The notes beneath the pieces are model-generated. The model did not search any database. It was not told where the DNA came from and saw nothing but the letters and a program-made list of their open reading frames with translations. A stretch of 32,416 nucleotides of DNA, taken from contig JAGHBR010000127.1 of the NCBI GenBank assembly GCA_021160885.1, positions 1 to 32,416 on the forward strand, in the 5' to 3' direction. The translations under genes were made by a program, and so were the position numbers. Shown here one piece after another: positions 15,487 to 22,512 of the stretch (its first letter is position 1; every line of letters starts with the position of its first letter). The DNA is from Caldisericaceae bacterium (GTDB lineage: Bacteria; Calditrichota; Calditrichia; Calditrichales; Calditrichaceae).

Positions 15487-17121
15487 TTACCTTTTATTTT
15501 CTTCCAATAACCAGGTACGAACCAACTTAGCCGCATCTTCCGGTTTTTCGCTTACAAACTTGTAAACTTCACTAGTCATTTTATCATTTGCCATCAGTTT
15601 TGCTCTGGCTTCCGGGCTCAATTTTTTCATGAACATATCTTCCGGCAGGGCTAACAGTTCCTCACCCGCCACGTTTCCAGTTAACGCCGGAGCTTCCTGC
15701 TGGGCGTTTTCCGGAGCGCTCAATTGCTGTTTTTCATCATCCTGGCCGTTTGTCAGGGCTGGTGTTCCTTCAGGCCCTGGAATTATTAAGTTATTGATGC
15801 TGGTTTTGAGCAAATTGCGTAACAAAACGAAAGCCAACAGCAAACCAAGCGCAATTAAAGCGTATGTGATTAATTGTTGCCAAAAATCGAAGCCTATTTG
15901 ATCGATTAATTTGGGTTCTTCTACTTCAGGTTGATGGTTAACCAATTGCATGTTCTGTACTTCAACCACATCGCCGCGATCTTCATTGAAACCGACTGCA
16001 CTTTTAACCAGAGCAGCGATTTGATTCAATTCTTCTTCACTCCTGGGTTGATAAACCATTTGTACATTACCGTTTTCATCCGTTTGTTTCTCATATTTAC
16101 CATTTACCAGCACCGCAACCGCTAACCGTTTAATATTTCCGGAATTGGAGACATAGCGTTCGATGGTCTTACTCAATTCATAATTAGAAGTCACTTTGCG
16201 AACAGTATAATTATTTAGGGAATCAACCTGATCATTTGATGATTCAATGTATTCTTCCTGACTCAGCAATACCTTGCTTTCCGGATCGTATTCTTCACGC
16301 GTTCTTTCAATCTGATCAAAATCGAGTTCTGCGGTTACCTTTACCACAGCATTTTCCGGACCGACGACGCCTGCCACAATGCTTTTTACTTTCTCCTGCA
16401 GCGCTTTTTCTAATGCCTGCTGCATCTGGTACTGGCCGCTAACATTGGTCAGTAAATTGTCTTCCTTTTTTCCTTCTAAAAGAACATCCCCTCTTGAATC
16501 CATAACTACAACATTTTCCGGTTCAATGCCTTCCACGCTATTAGCAACCAAAGAGGCAATTCCTCTCAACTGCATGTTATTAAGGCTTGCTCCCGGTTTT
16601 AAATTAAGCACTACAGAAGCGCTGCCTTTTTTGTTTTCTTCGAACAAACGATCTTCCGGGATAACCAGATGCACGCGCGAACTTTGTACCTCATCAAATT
16701 GATTGATGGTGCGCATTAACTCACCTTCCAGAGCACGCTTCATATTCAATCGCTGCATAAAAGTGGTCATTCCCATCTTATTGTTTTCAAATAACTCGTA
16801 GCCGGTAATAGAATCTTTTAAATAACCAGCCTGTGCGTATTTTAGCCTTAGTTCTGCAACGGATTCTTTAGGAACGTAAATGCTTTTGCCCCCGTCTTCA
16901 ATCCGGTATGGAATCTGGGATTCCCTTAAATCACTGACGATGGAACTGGCCGCTTCCGAACTCAAATTGGCAAATAATAGATCATACTCTGTACGGTTGG
17001 CCCATAAAATTAGTACGATCAAGGCCGAAATAAATGACAATAGTACAGTACTAATGACCATTTTTTGTTTTAAGGAATATTGCTGAAAAATTTGCCAGAG
17101 TTTACCAGCTACCTGATTCAT
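15487..17121 (-). CDS. fliF: Flagellar MS-ring protein FliF
   Basis: 544 residues with the usual two membrane helices: about 19-41 (MVISTVLLSFISALIVLILWA) and about 420-445 (LITYALIALGLLLAFVLLRNLL). The periplasmic ring-building (YscJ-like) region lies between them, with LFANLSSEAASSIVSDLRESQIPYRIEDGGKSIYVP and MQRLNMKRALEGELMRTINQFDEVQSSRVHLVIPE. The cytoplasmic tail ends in LAKMANDKMTSEVYKFV-like sequence and DAAKLVRTWLLEENKR, the FliG-binding segment. FliF forms the first ring of the basal body and houses the export gate. FliE and FliG, its direct partners, flank it. Confidence 0.97.
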   Translation of the reverse strand: MNQVAGKLWQIFQQYSLKQKMVISTVLLSFISALIVLILWANRTEYDLLFANLSSEAASSIVSDLRESQIPYRIEDGGKSIYVPKESVAELRLKYAQAGYLKDSITGYELFENNKMGMTTFMQRLNMKRALEGELMRTINQFDEVQSSRVHLVIPEDRLFEENKKGSASVVLNLKPGASLNNMQLRGIASLVANSVEGIEPENVVVMDSRGDVLLEGKKEDNLLTNVSGQYQMQQALEKALQEKVKSIVAGVVGPENAVVKVTAELDFDQIERTREEYDPESKVLLSQEEYIESSNDQVDSLNNYTVRKVTSNYELSKTIERYVSNSGNIKRLAVAVLVNGKYEKQTDENGNVQMVYQPRSEEELNQIAALVKSAVGFNEDRGDVVEVQNMQLVNHQPEVEEPKLIDQIGFDFWQQLITYALIALGLLLAFVLLRNLLKTSINNLIIPGPEGTPALTNGQDDEKQQLSAPENAQQEAPALTGNVAGEELLALPEDMFMKKLSPEARAKLMANDKMTSEVYKFVSEKPEDAAKLVRTWLLEENKR

Positions 17122-17146
17122 GCTAAACCTCTTCCTGCTTTAGGCC

Positions 17147-17467
17147 TTAAACCTGCATGCGTGATAATTCCTGATACGATTCCAATAATTTATTGCGCAC
17201 TTCCAACATCAGTTGAAAACTGAGTTTGGCCTCTTCTAAAGTGGCCATAGCCTGGTGCAAATTTTGTGACCGGCCTTGAATAATATCAGCCACTTCGCTG
17301 GCGGCATTTTTTTGGGAATCATTTACTGCTTTTACAAATTCACTGATGGTGTCGCCAAAACTTTTAATTTTGGCAGAATCTGCACTATTTTGTTTTTCAA
17401 CAGCTGCAGATTTTCGGCCCTGCAATTCCCGGATATTAACACTTTGTAGTTTTTCAATTCCTGCCAT
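17147..17467 (-). CDS. fliE: Flagellar hook-basal body protein FliE
   Basis: 106 residues with the FliE pattern: SFGDTISEFVKAVNDSQKNAASEVADIIQGRSQNLHQAMATLEEAKLSFQLMLEVRNKLLESYQELSRMQV. The C-terminal M-x-V ending is typical. FliE is the adaptor between the MS ring or export gate and the rod, and the first rod-type protein exported. It sits 25 bases before fliF, in the usual order. Confidence 0.96.
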   Translation of the reverse strand: MAGIEKLQSVNIRELQGRKSAAVEKQNSADSAKIKSFGDTISEFVKAVNDSQKNAASEVADIIQGRSQNLHQAMATLEEAKLSFQLMLEVRNKLLESYQELSRMQV

Positions 17468-17477
17468 GGTCTTTCTC

Positions 17478-17768
17478 CTATCCTGTTACATCCAGTAACA
17501 TGCCAGACAATATTTTTTGAGCATTTGATTTACCATAAAAATTAAAGCTCATGTCGTATTCAAAAAGGCGCTTTAAGGTAATTTTTTCCTCTTTACTCAG
17601 GATATCGGCCGGAACCAGGTTTTTGCTCTTGTTAAAGCCTTTTATTTTGCTAAGTCGGCTGTATTTTTCAACCGATTTGGTCTCATCCGGTTTTTGAACC
17701 TTAGGACTTACCTGTTGGTAAGCCTTTTCCAGATGTTTGACACTCCAATTATTCGAAGAAATTCTCAT
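17478..17768 (-). CDS. Uncharacterised small protein between flgC and fliE
   Basis: 96 residues of unknown family. It is basic in the first two thirds and has no signal peptide, membrane segment or cysteine. The C-terminal third, LSKEEKITLKRLFEYDMSFNFYGKSNAQKILSGMLLDVTG, looks folded and ends in a hydrophobic segment followed by DVTG. I have a weak impression that small proteins with an LS-x-EE-K...LF core and a similar closing phrase occur in flagellar or rod loci of related phyla, but I cannot verify it. It lies 8 bases after flgC and 10 before fliE, inside the rod cluster, so a role in rod assembly or as an exported small factor is the natural guess. Confidence 0.8.
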   Translation of the reverse strand: MRISSNNWSVKHLEKAYQQVSPKVQKPDETKSVEKYSRLSKIKGFNKSKNLVPADILSKEEKITLKRLFEYDMSFNFYGKSNAQKILSGMLLDVTG

Positions 17769-17776
17769 AGCTTCAC

Positions 17777-18274
17777 CTAAATGTTAAGTGCGTTTTTAGC
17801 CATTTTTTTCGCAGCATCAAGAACCGTAGCATTTGCTTCGTAGGCTCTTGATGAAGAAATTAAATCTACCATTTCTTCTACAACATTGACATTAGGCATA
17901 CGAACGTAGCCGTTCTCATCAGCACGTGGATGTCCTGGATTGTAAACCAGTTTTTCGCCCTTAACCTCAACGATTTTTGCTTTTAAAGGTTGTCCAGGTT
18001 TGGCTTTGATCGGGCCATCGGTTTCAATCATTGAGGGCAAATGATTTTTAGAATTTTTACGCATTTTTAAAGAAAGTTGGTTTAAAAATTCCGGACGGCG
18101 AATACGGGTACCTTTTTCTTCAACAATCATCTTACGATGGTAAAGCTTGCCATTTTTATCAGGCGCCCGTTCCGCGTTGGCAATATTTTCGGCAATCACA
18201 TCCATTTTTCGGACCTGGCTGTTTAAGCCAGACATGGTCCATTTAATAGCCGAAAAAATTCCATTTGCTTTCAT
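17777..18274 (-). CDS. flgC: Flagellar basal-body rod protein FlgC
   Basis: 165 residues. The N-terminal rod motif is SAIKWTMSGLNSQVRKMDVIAENIANAERAPDKNGKLYHRKMIV. The conserved C-terminal block is VYNPGHPRADENGYVRMPNVNVVEEMVDLISSSRAYEANATVLDAAKKMAKNALNI, diagnostic for FlgC. It is a proximal rod subunit exported by the flagellar type III system. The gene lies 11 bases downstream of flgB. The middle contains a small Lys-rich insertion relative to the shortest family members. Confidence 0.97.
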   Translation of the reverse strand: MKANGIFSAIKWTMSGLNSQVRKMDVIAENIANAERAPDKNGKLYHRKMIVEEKGTRIRRPEFLNQLSLKMRKNSKNHLPSMIETDGPIKAKPGQPLKAKIVEVKGEKLVYNPGHPRADENGYVRMPNVNVVEEMVDLISSSRAYEANATVLDAAKKMAKNALNI

Positions 18275-18285
18275 GGTTTACTCCC

Positions 18286-18660
18286 TTACTGAGTTTTCCC
18301 AGTAATACTGGCGTTTAACATCCGATAATTGATAGCCAGTACTTTACTGGCAAATTCAAACCGAATCTGGTTCTCTGCCAATTCGCCCATCTCTCTTGTT
18401 AAATCCACTTCTTTCTGGCTTGAATCATTCTCTTTCACTTTGCTTTGAACCTGAGTGGGCATAGCAATGTGCCGATCTTTATCAGCCTTTAAAATGCCTT
18501 CCATTCGTGTTTTTAATTCGGCTGAAAAATCGGTGTTTACTCGTCGGTAATTAGGATTATTGGCATTGGCAATATTTTTGGCAATCGCTTCATGTTGCTT
18601 TGTGTAAACATCCAGCGATTTTTTAACCAATCCTAAATTCTGTAATTCAAATACTTTCAT
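18286..18660 (-). CDS. flgB: Flagellar basal-body rod protein FlgB
   Basis: 124 residues. The N-terminus has the rod motif LGLVKKSLDVYTKQHEAIAKNIANANNPNYRRVNTDFSAEL, and the C-terminal helix is VDLTREMGELAENQIRFEFASKVLAINYRMLNASITGK, both typical of FlgB. It is the most proximal rod protein. This is the first gene of the long structural operon. A strong site, GCGGAGGTAAAAG, precedes the ATG, and a sigma-54 type promoter lies only some 25-40 bases upstream. Confidence 0.97.
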   Translation of the reverse strand: MKVFELQNLGLVKKSLDVYTKQHEAIAKNIANANNPNYRRVNTDFSAELKTRMEGILKADKDRHIAMPTQVQSKVKENDSSQKEVDLTREMGELAENQIRFEFASKVLAINYRMLNASITGKTQ

Positions 18661-18682
18661 CTTTTACCTCCGCTTCTATTAA

Positions 18683-18698
18683 TACAAGGCCTGTGCCA
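18683..18698 (-). promoter_or_regulatory. Sigma-54 type promoter of the flgB operon
   Basis: On the minus strand the sequence is TTGGCACAGGCCTTGTA. TGGCAC (-24 element) is followed by exactly five bases and TTGTA (-12 element). The consensus is TGGCAC-N5-TTGCA/T, so only the final C of GC differs. Transcription would start about 12 bases downstream, near 18673, giving a leader of roughly a dozen bases that still contains the GGAGGT site. The NtrC-type activator encoded at 20334-21710 is the obvious candidate activator. Confidence 0.72.
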
Positions 18699-18819
18699 AC
18701 TTTTTTACTGGTTGATGAAGGCAAAGGTTTTCTCGACATTAATTATTATTTTTACTTAAATTAGAAAAGTTTGAAATTAAACTAAAACCATCGCACATCA
18801 AGTTAACTTAGAAGGCTTG

Positions 18820-18834
18820 AGGAAAATATTTCCT
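18820..18834. promoter_or_regulatory. Dyad AGGAAA-ATA-TTTCCT, candidate enhancer site
   Basis: A perfect 6-bp inverted repeat with a 3-base centre lies about 120-135 bases upstream of the -24 box of the flgB promoter, a usual distance for an NtrC-family enhancer. The minus-strand 14-mer AAATATTTTCCTCA across this site recurs exactly on the plus strand at 26389-26402, upstream of the cheY promoter. Confidence 0.45.
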
Positions 18835-18914
18835 TTCTCGCAATTAAATCTTTCCTCCCGCTTTGATGGAAGCAAATCTAAAACCTGAAAAAAGAGAGAA
18901 CAGCGAGAACGGAG

Positions 18915-18961
18915 AAAATTAAAAATAAAAATGGAGCATCGTTTTTTAAACAATGCTCCAT
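18915..18961 (-). terminator. Rho-independent terminator of the cheY...CheD-HDOD block
   Basis: On the minus strand ATGGAGCAT pairs with ATGCTCCAT (perfect 9 bp; 18953-18961 with 18931-18939). The stem is extended by GTTT/AAAC inside, and TTTTTATTTTTAATTTT follows directly. It begins 33 bases after the end of the CheD-HDOD gene, so it should stop transcription before the flgB promoter. Confidence 0.85.
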
Positions 18962-18993
18962 TTGAGGGATAAATTCTATCAGGGACCCGGTTA

Positions 18994-20337
18994 TTACAAT
19001 TTTTCCGAAAATGAATGTAAATTATTAAACGGTATTCTTTCCAGAATATGTAAAATCTGGTTAGAATCCAGCCCCAGGTGCTGAACGGAAGCCATCAAAC
19101 TTTTTTCTTCAAATTTAGTAAGCACCAGGCCCGCTTTAAAGGAACTAACCAACAGATTAGCCAGATTGATTATGTGCATTAAGTATGGATAGGCATCATA
19201 TTTATCAAGCTGGTGATGAAATTCAATAGTATAAGCAAGCCTTTCTGGTAAATCCCACAATTTTGCCAGTTTAGCGCCAGCCTCAGTATGATCAATCTGA
19301 AAAACTTTTCGTTCTACATCAACTAAAGAAAGATTTTGATCATTGTACAAATTTCGGTAAAACATGGGATAAAAATGATCGACCCACTGGTCAAGTACAA
19401 TTTTTCCAATGTCATGCAATAATCCGGCCGTGTAGGCCAATTCGACTTCTATTTTTTTGGTTTCTCTGGCAATTTCTTCAGCTGCTTTAGCGACGCCCAG
19501 GGCATGCTGAAATAATCCGCCTTTACACAAAGAATATCCATTGTCCGCATCTTTGTAATAGTACTCCGTAAAGATGGAGAAAGTCAGTAATAAAATTCGC
19601 CTTTCGCCCAACATTACAACTGCCTGATCGATATTATCAATTTTGTTTTTGGGATTAAAATAAGCGGAATTGCAAAGATTAATAATTTTGGCTGTAAGCA
19701 CCTGATCCTGCCTAATTTCTTCACCAATTGTCGCCATCGAAACTTCAGAAGAATGTATCATGCGGATTACTTTTAAAGCGATTTGAGGGATTGGTTTAAT
19801 CTTTTGTATCACTGAATCAATATCTTCTAGTTCCGGAATTACATCGTGCTTACGGCGTTGCATAAAATTGGAACCCGTCAGGCTAAGGTCCACCTTAAAA
19901 TTCAAAAAATCAACCGTCATTTTGTAGCCAAAATAGCCGCCTGTTTCTTCCTGAACCAATTCAATTTTATTTTCGGTTAAAAATTTTTCAACTAGTTCGG
20001 TGGTACGTCCGCCAAAATCAAAAGCCAGGTCAATATCCGACACGTCTCCCATCAGGGCACCTCCGCCTAAATAGGCTTTCATATTCTCCCGTCGGGCACC
20101 TGTTTTCTCCAGTTCTTGCAAAAAAAGTGGCAGTCCGGTTAAAGCGTATTTTTTGGGATCTGGGACGCTTATTTTACTGGAAGGTTCTGGTAAAAGAATA
20201 TGGTAAATCCCCCCCACTTCCGCTTCTGTATCTAAAATGGCCAGCCCTACACAACTACCTAAAAATGCCTGAGCGCTAATATCGGTTTTATTGGTAACAA
20301 AAAATTCACCAGATGCAATAGTTTCAATACGATTCAT
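18994..20337 (-). CDS. CheD-like domain fused to HDOD domain
   Basis: 447 residues. The N-terminal 155 residues align with CheD: LGSCVGLAI with Cys29, GGIYHILLPEP with His46, KYALTGLPLFLQELEKTGARRENMKAYLGGGA, and ETGGYFGYKM. CheD deamidates receptor glutamines using Cys, His and Thr. The Thr position, six residues before Cys, is Gln23 here, so deamidase activity is doubtful. Residues about 168-400 form an HDOD domain with IPQIALKVIRMI, AGLLHDIGKIVLDQ (His308-Asp309), FQHAL (His278) and IDHTEAGAKLAKLWDLPE. HDOD proteins usually act in signalling or regulation, often without a proven enzymatic activity. The ATG overlaps the stop of the NtrC-type gene (ATGA). A normal CheD is encoded separately at 27270-27758. 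The fused protein probably links receptor or chemotaxis state to flagellar regulation; that is an inference. Confidence 0.9.
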   Translation of the reverse strand: MNRIETIASGEFFVTNKTDISAQAFLGSCVGLAILDTEAEVGGIYHILLPEPSSKISVPDPKKYALTGLPLFLQELEKTGARRENMKAYLGGGALMGDVSDIDLAFDFGGRTTELVEKFLTENKIELVQEETGGYFGYKMTVDFLNFKVDLSLTGSNFMQRRKHDVIPELEDIDSVIQKIKPIPQIALKVIRMIHSSEVSMATIGEEIRQDQVLTAKIINLCNSAYFNPKNKIDNIDQAVVMLGERRILLLTFSIFTEYYYKDADNGYSLCKGGLFQHALGVAKAAEEIARETKKIEVELAYTAGLLHDIGKIVLDQWVDHFYPMFYRNLYNDQNLSLVDVERKVFQIDHTEAGAKLAKLWDLPERLAYTIEFHHQLDKYDAYPYLMHIINLANLLVSSFKAGLVLTKFEEKSLMASVQHLGLDSNQILHILERIPFNNLHSFSEKL

Positions 20338-21710
20338 GATACCTCTTCAATCCCTTGTTCTTTGTATTCATTTAATTTATTACGTAGCGTTCGCACGGTA
20401 ATACCTAACAATTCTGCAGCCTTTGTTTTATGATTATTTGTTTTTTTAAGGGCAGCAAAAATCAGCTTACGCTCCATTTCTGCCAGAGGCATAACATCCA
20501 GCGAGCCGTTCTTTCCCTGGTTATTGGAACGATTTCCTTCTTCCTCAAATTTAAAGTGTTTTTCAGTGATCAATTCTTCTTTACCAGAGAACAAAATTGC
20601 TCTTTCCAACATATGTTTTAATTGACGAATATTTCCTGGCCAGGCATAATCCATTATTTTTTCCATTAAGGATGGCGCAATCTTTTTGCTTTTAAATTTA
20701 TATTTATCTTTGTAAATAGTCAGAAAATGATCTATGATCAATGGAATATCTTCTTTGCGTTCTCTTAAAGGTGGCAGGGTGATGGGAAATACATTCAGTC
20801 TAAAAAACAGATCTTCTCGAAACTTGCCAGAGTTGATCAATTCATCAATATCGCGATTCGTAGTAGCAATAACCCGCACATCAATGGAAATCTCTTCTGT
20901 ACTGCCCACGCGAGTAATCTTCATTTCCTGTAAAACTCGCAATAATTTAGCCTGTAAGGCATAAGGAATTTCGCTTATTTCATCCAACAAAATGGTGCCT
21001 TCGTGGCATTCTTCAAAAATCCCTTTCTGTTGACGATAAGCGCCGCTGAAAGCTCCTTTTTCGTGCCCGAACAATGTACTTTCGAATAATGTTTCGGGCA
21101 CGGCCGCACAATTAATTTTCCTGAATGGTTTTTCCGCCCGATCGGATCGATCGTGAATGGCTTGCGCCACAAGTTCTTTTCCCGTACCACTTTCTCCTCG
21201 AATAAATACCGTGGCATCGCTATTGGCTGCAATATCGATATATTCCAGTACTTCTTTGATGGAAGCGCTTTGTCCAACTATTTTATGATCGATGTGGTAT
21301 TTTTCTAATTTCTTTTTTAAAACAATATTCTCTTTTTGCAGATTCTGAAATTCAAAAAAGCGCTTAACACGAGATTCAATTTGATTAATGGAAAAAGGCT
21401 TGGTAATAAAATCGAAAGCGCCTTTTTGCATGGATTCAACAGCGCGACCGATGGTACCATAAGCGGTAATTACGATGGCTCCAATTTGAGGTTGTTTCTC
21501 TTTTGCCAGGCCAACTAATTCCACACCTTTAATGCCAGGCATCATTAAATCCGTTATTAACAGATCAACCTTTTCCCGATCTAAAATTTTTACCGCTTCA
21601 TTGCCGGAAGCAGCCACCAATACCTGATATCCGCATGATTTTAATGTTTCCTGCAATACTAATCTCAGGTGGTCGTCGTCATCTACAACAAGAATTTTAT
21701 GATTTTCCAT
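20334..21710 (-). CDS. NtrC-family sigma-54 dependent response regulator (flagellar activator)
   Basis: 458 residues in the full NtrC layout. A receiver domain (1-120) carries Asp54 in LLITDLMMPG and acidic residues DDDD at 10-13. A central AAA+ domain (about 140-375) has Walker A GESGTGKE and the sigma-54 contact loop GAFSGA (Ser in place of the usual Thr of GAFTGA). It continues with DEIS (Walker B), FREDLFFRLNVFPITLPPLRER and the WPGNIRQL motif. A Fis-type DNA-binding helix-turn-helix lies at 415-450 (TKAAELLGITVRTLRNKLNEY). It would activate sigma-54 promoters when phosphorylated, like FlrC, FleR or FlgR. Its location beside the flgB operon, which has a sigma-54 type promoter, points to control of flagellar genes. 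No cognate histidine kinase is in the window. Confidence 0.96.
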   Translation of the reverse strand: MENHKILVVDDDDHLRLVLQETLKSCGYQVLVAASGNEAVKILDREKVDLLITDLMMPGIKGVELVGLAKEKQPQIGAIVITAYGTIGRAVESMQKGAFDFITKPFSINQIESRVKRFFEFQNLQKENIVLKKKLEKYHIDHKIVGQSASIKEVLEYIDIAANSDATVFIRGESGTGKELVAQAIHDRSDRAEKPFRKINCAAVPETLFESTLFGHEKGAFSGAYRQQKGIFEECHEGTILLDEISEIPYALQAKLLRVLQEMKITRVGSTEEISIDVRVIATTNRDIDELINSGKFREDLFFRLNVFPITLPPLRERKEDIPLIIDHFLTIYKDKYKFKSKKIAPSLMEKIMDYAWPGNIRQLKHMLERAILFSGKEELITEKHFKFEEEGNRSNNQGKNGSLDVMPLAEMERKLIFAALKKTNNHKTKAAELLGITVRTLRNKLNEYKEQGIEEVS

Positions 21711-21882
21711 TTTCTCCCGCCAGTTTGCGCTTCCCTGTTTTCCAAAGTCACAATTAATTTATAAGTCTTTGATTTCCAAAATACTGACAACTTTTTAACA
21801 GGTTGCCATATTTCTATTTTTAATTAAAAGTTACTTGTTAGCTATCGGAAAATTTCAATGATTCTTTAGACAGTTGACTAGT

Positions 21883-22452
21883 TTATCCCTTTTGCCGCTG
21901 GTAGGAATTCAACGCTTGTTTATTCTTTAACTTTTGACGCAATTCTTTTTCTTTTGCAGCTACTGATAAATTGGCCTCTTCAGGACGGATATCGTTTAAT
22001 ACTTTTTTAAGGCGATTAATTTCTTTTTGTAAAATTTTTATCTGTTCTTTTAGTTGTTGATTTTCTGCCTTCAACTCCAATTCATAAGAAGCTCTCTCAA
22101 ATAACGAAATAATTTGATCGATTCTAAAAGGTTTAATCATGTAATGGAAAGAAAATTCCCGCATGGCCTGGATGGCATATTTGATATTGTGGTATCCGGT
22201 CATGATAACAACTATTAAATCAGGGAAGGACTCCAACAATTTGATGCCCAGTTCAATCCCATTCATTTTCTGGTAGCCTAAATCCAGGTCTAGTAAGGCC
22301 AGGCCTAAAGGCTCAAATTTGCATTTTTTTAGCGCTTCTTCCGGATCGGATGCAGTAATCACTTTAAAGTTGTGTTCCTGCAAGCCTTCAGAAATCATCT
22401 CCACAATGGCAGGATCGTCATCTACGATCAAAATTGCTTTGTCTGTAAACAC
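21883..22452 (-). CDS. Response regulator: receiver domain plus coiled-coil tail
   Basis: 189 residues. The receiver domain (about 5-125) has DDD at 11-13, Asp55 in LLDLDL, the Thr switch in IMTGYHN, and Lys in MIKPFR. A coiled coil (about 125-155, YELELKAENQQLKEQIKILQKEINRLKKVL) and a Lys-rich tail follow. There is no DNA-binding or enzymatic output domain. It probably acts by protein-protein contact, through the coiled coil. The start is GTG, preceded by AGGGAAAG. It lies 60 bases after the GAF gene and 172 bases before the sigma-54 activator. The partner is unknown; regulation of that activator or its missing kinase is a possible but untested role. Confidence 0.9.
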   Translation of the reverse strand: MFTDKAILIVDDDPAIVEMISEGLQEHNFKVITASDPEEALKKCKFEPLGLALLDLDLGYQKMNGIELGIKLLESFPDLIVVIMTGYHNIKYAIQAMREFSFHYMIKPFRIDQIISLFERASYELELKAENQQLKEQIKILQKEINRLKKVLNDIRPEEANLSVAAKEKELRQKLKNKQALNSYQRQKG

Positions 22453-22484
22453 TGCTTTCCCTAAATCATATTTTGTATACCTAC

Positions 22485-22490
22485 ATTATA
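22485..22490 (-). promoter_or_regulatory. Possible -10 element before the receiver/coiled-coil gene
   Basis: TATAAT on the minus strand lies about 30 bases upstream of the GTG, within a short dyad CCTA-TAATG-TAGG. No good -35 hexamer is found at the right distance, so an internal promoter is only a possibility. Confidence 0.25.
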
Positions 22491-22512
22491 GGTCGGCTTT
22501 TTTAACACATTT

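Larger units (their letters stand above)
18661..18993. other. Control region between the CheD-HDOD gene and flgB
   Basis: This 333-base gap has no supported gene. In transcription order it holds the terminator of the upstream block (18915-18961), an A+T-rich segment with a perfect 6-bp dyad (18820-18834), and the sigma-54 type promoter (18683-18698) just before flgB. It is the main regulatory junction of the window. Confidence 0.8.

Noticed and set aside
21805-21825. Sigma-54 promoter before the NtrC-type gene (TGGCAA)
   Set aside because: The bases at the -12 position read TAAAA, without the TTG that is nearly always needed.
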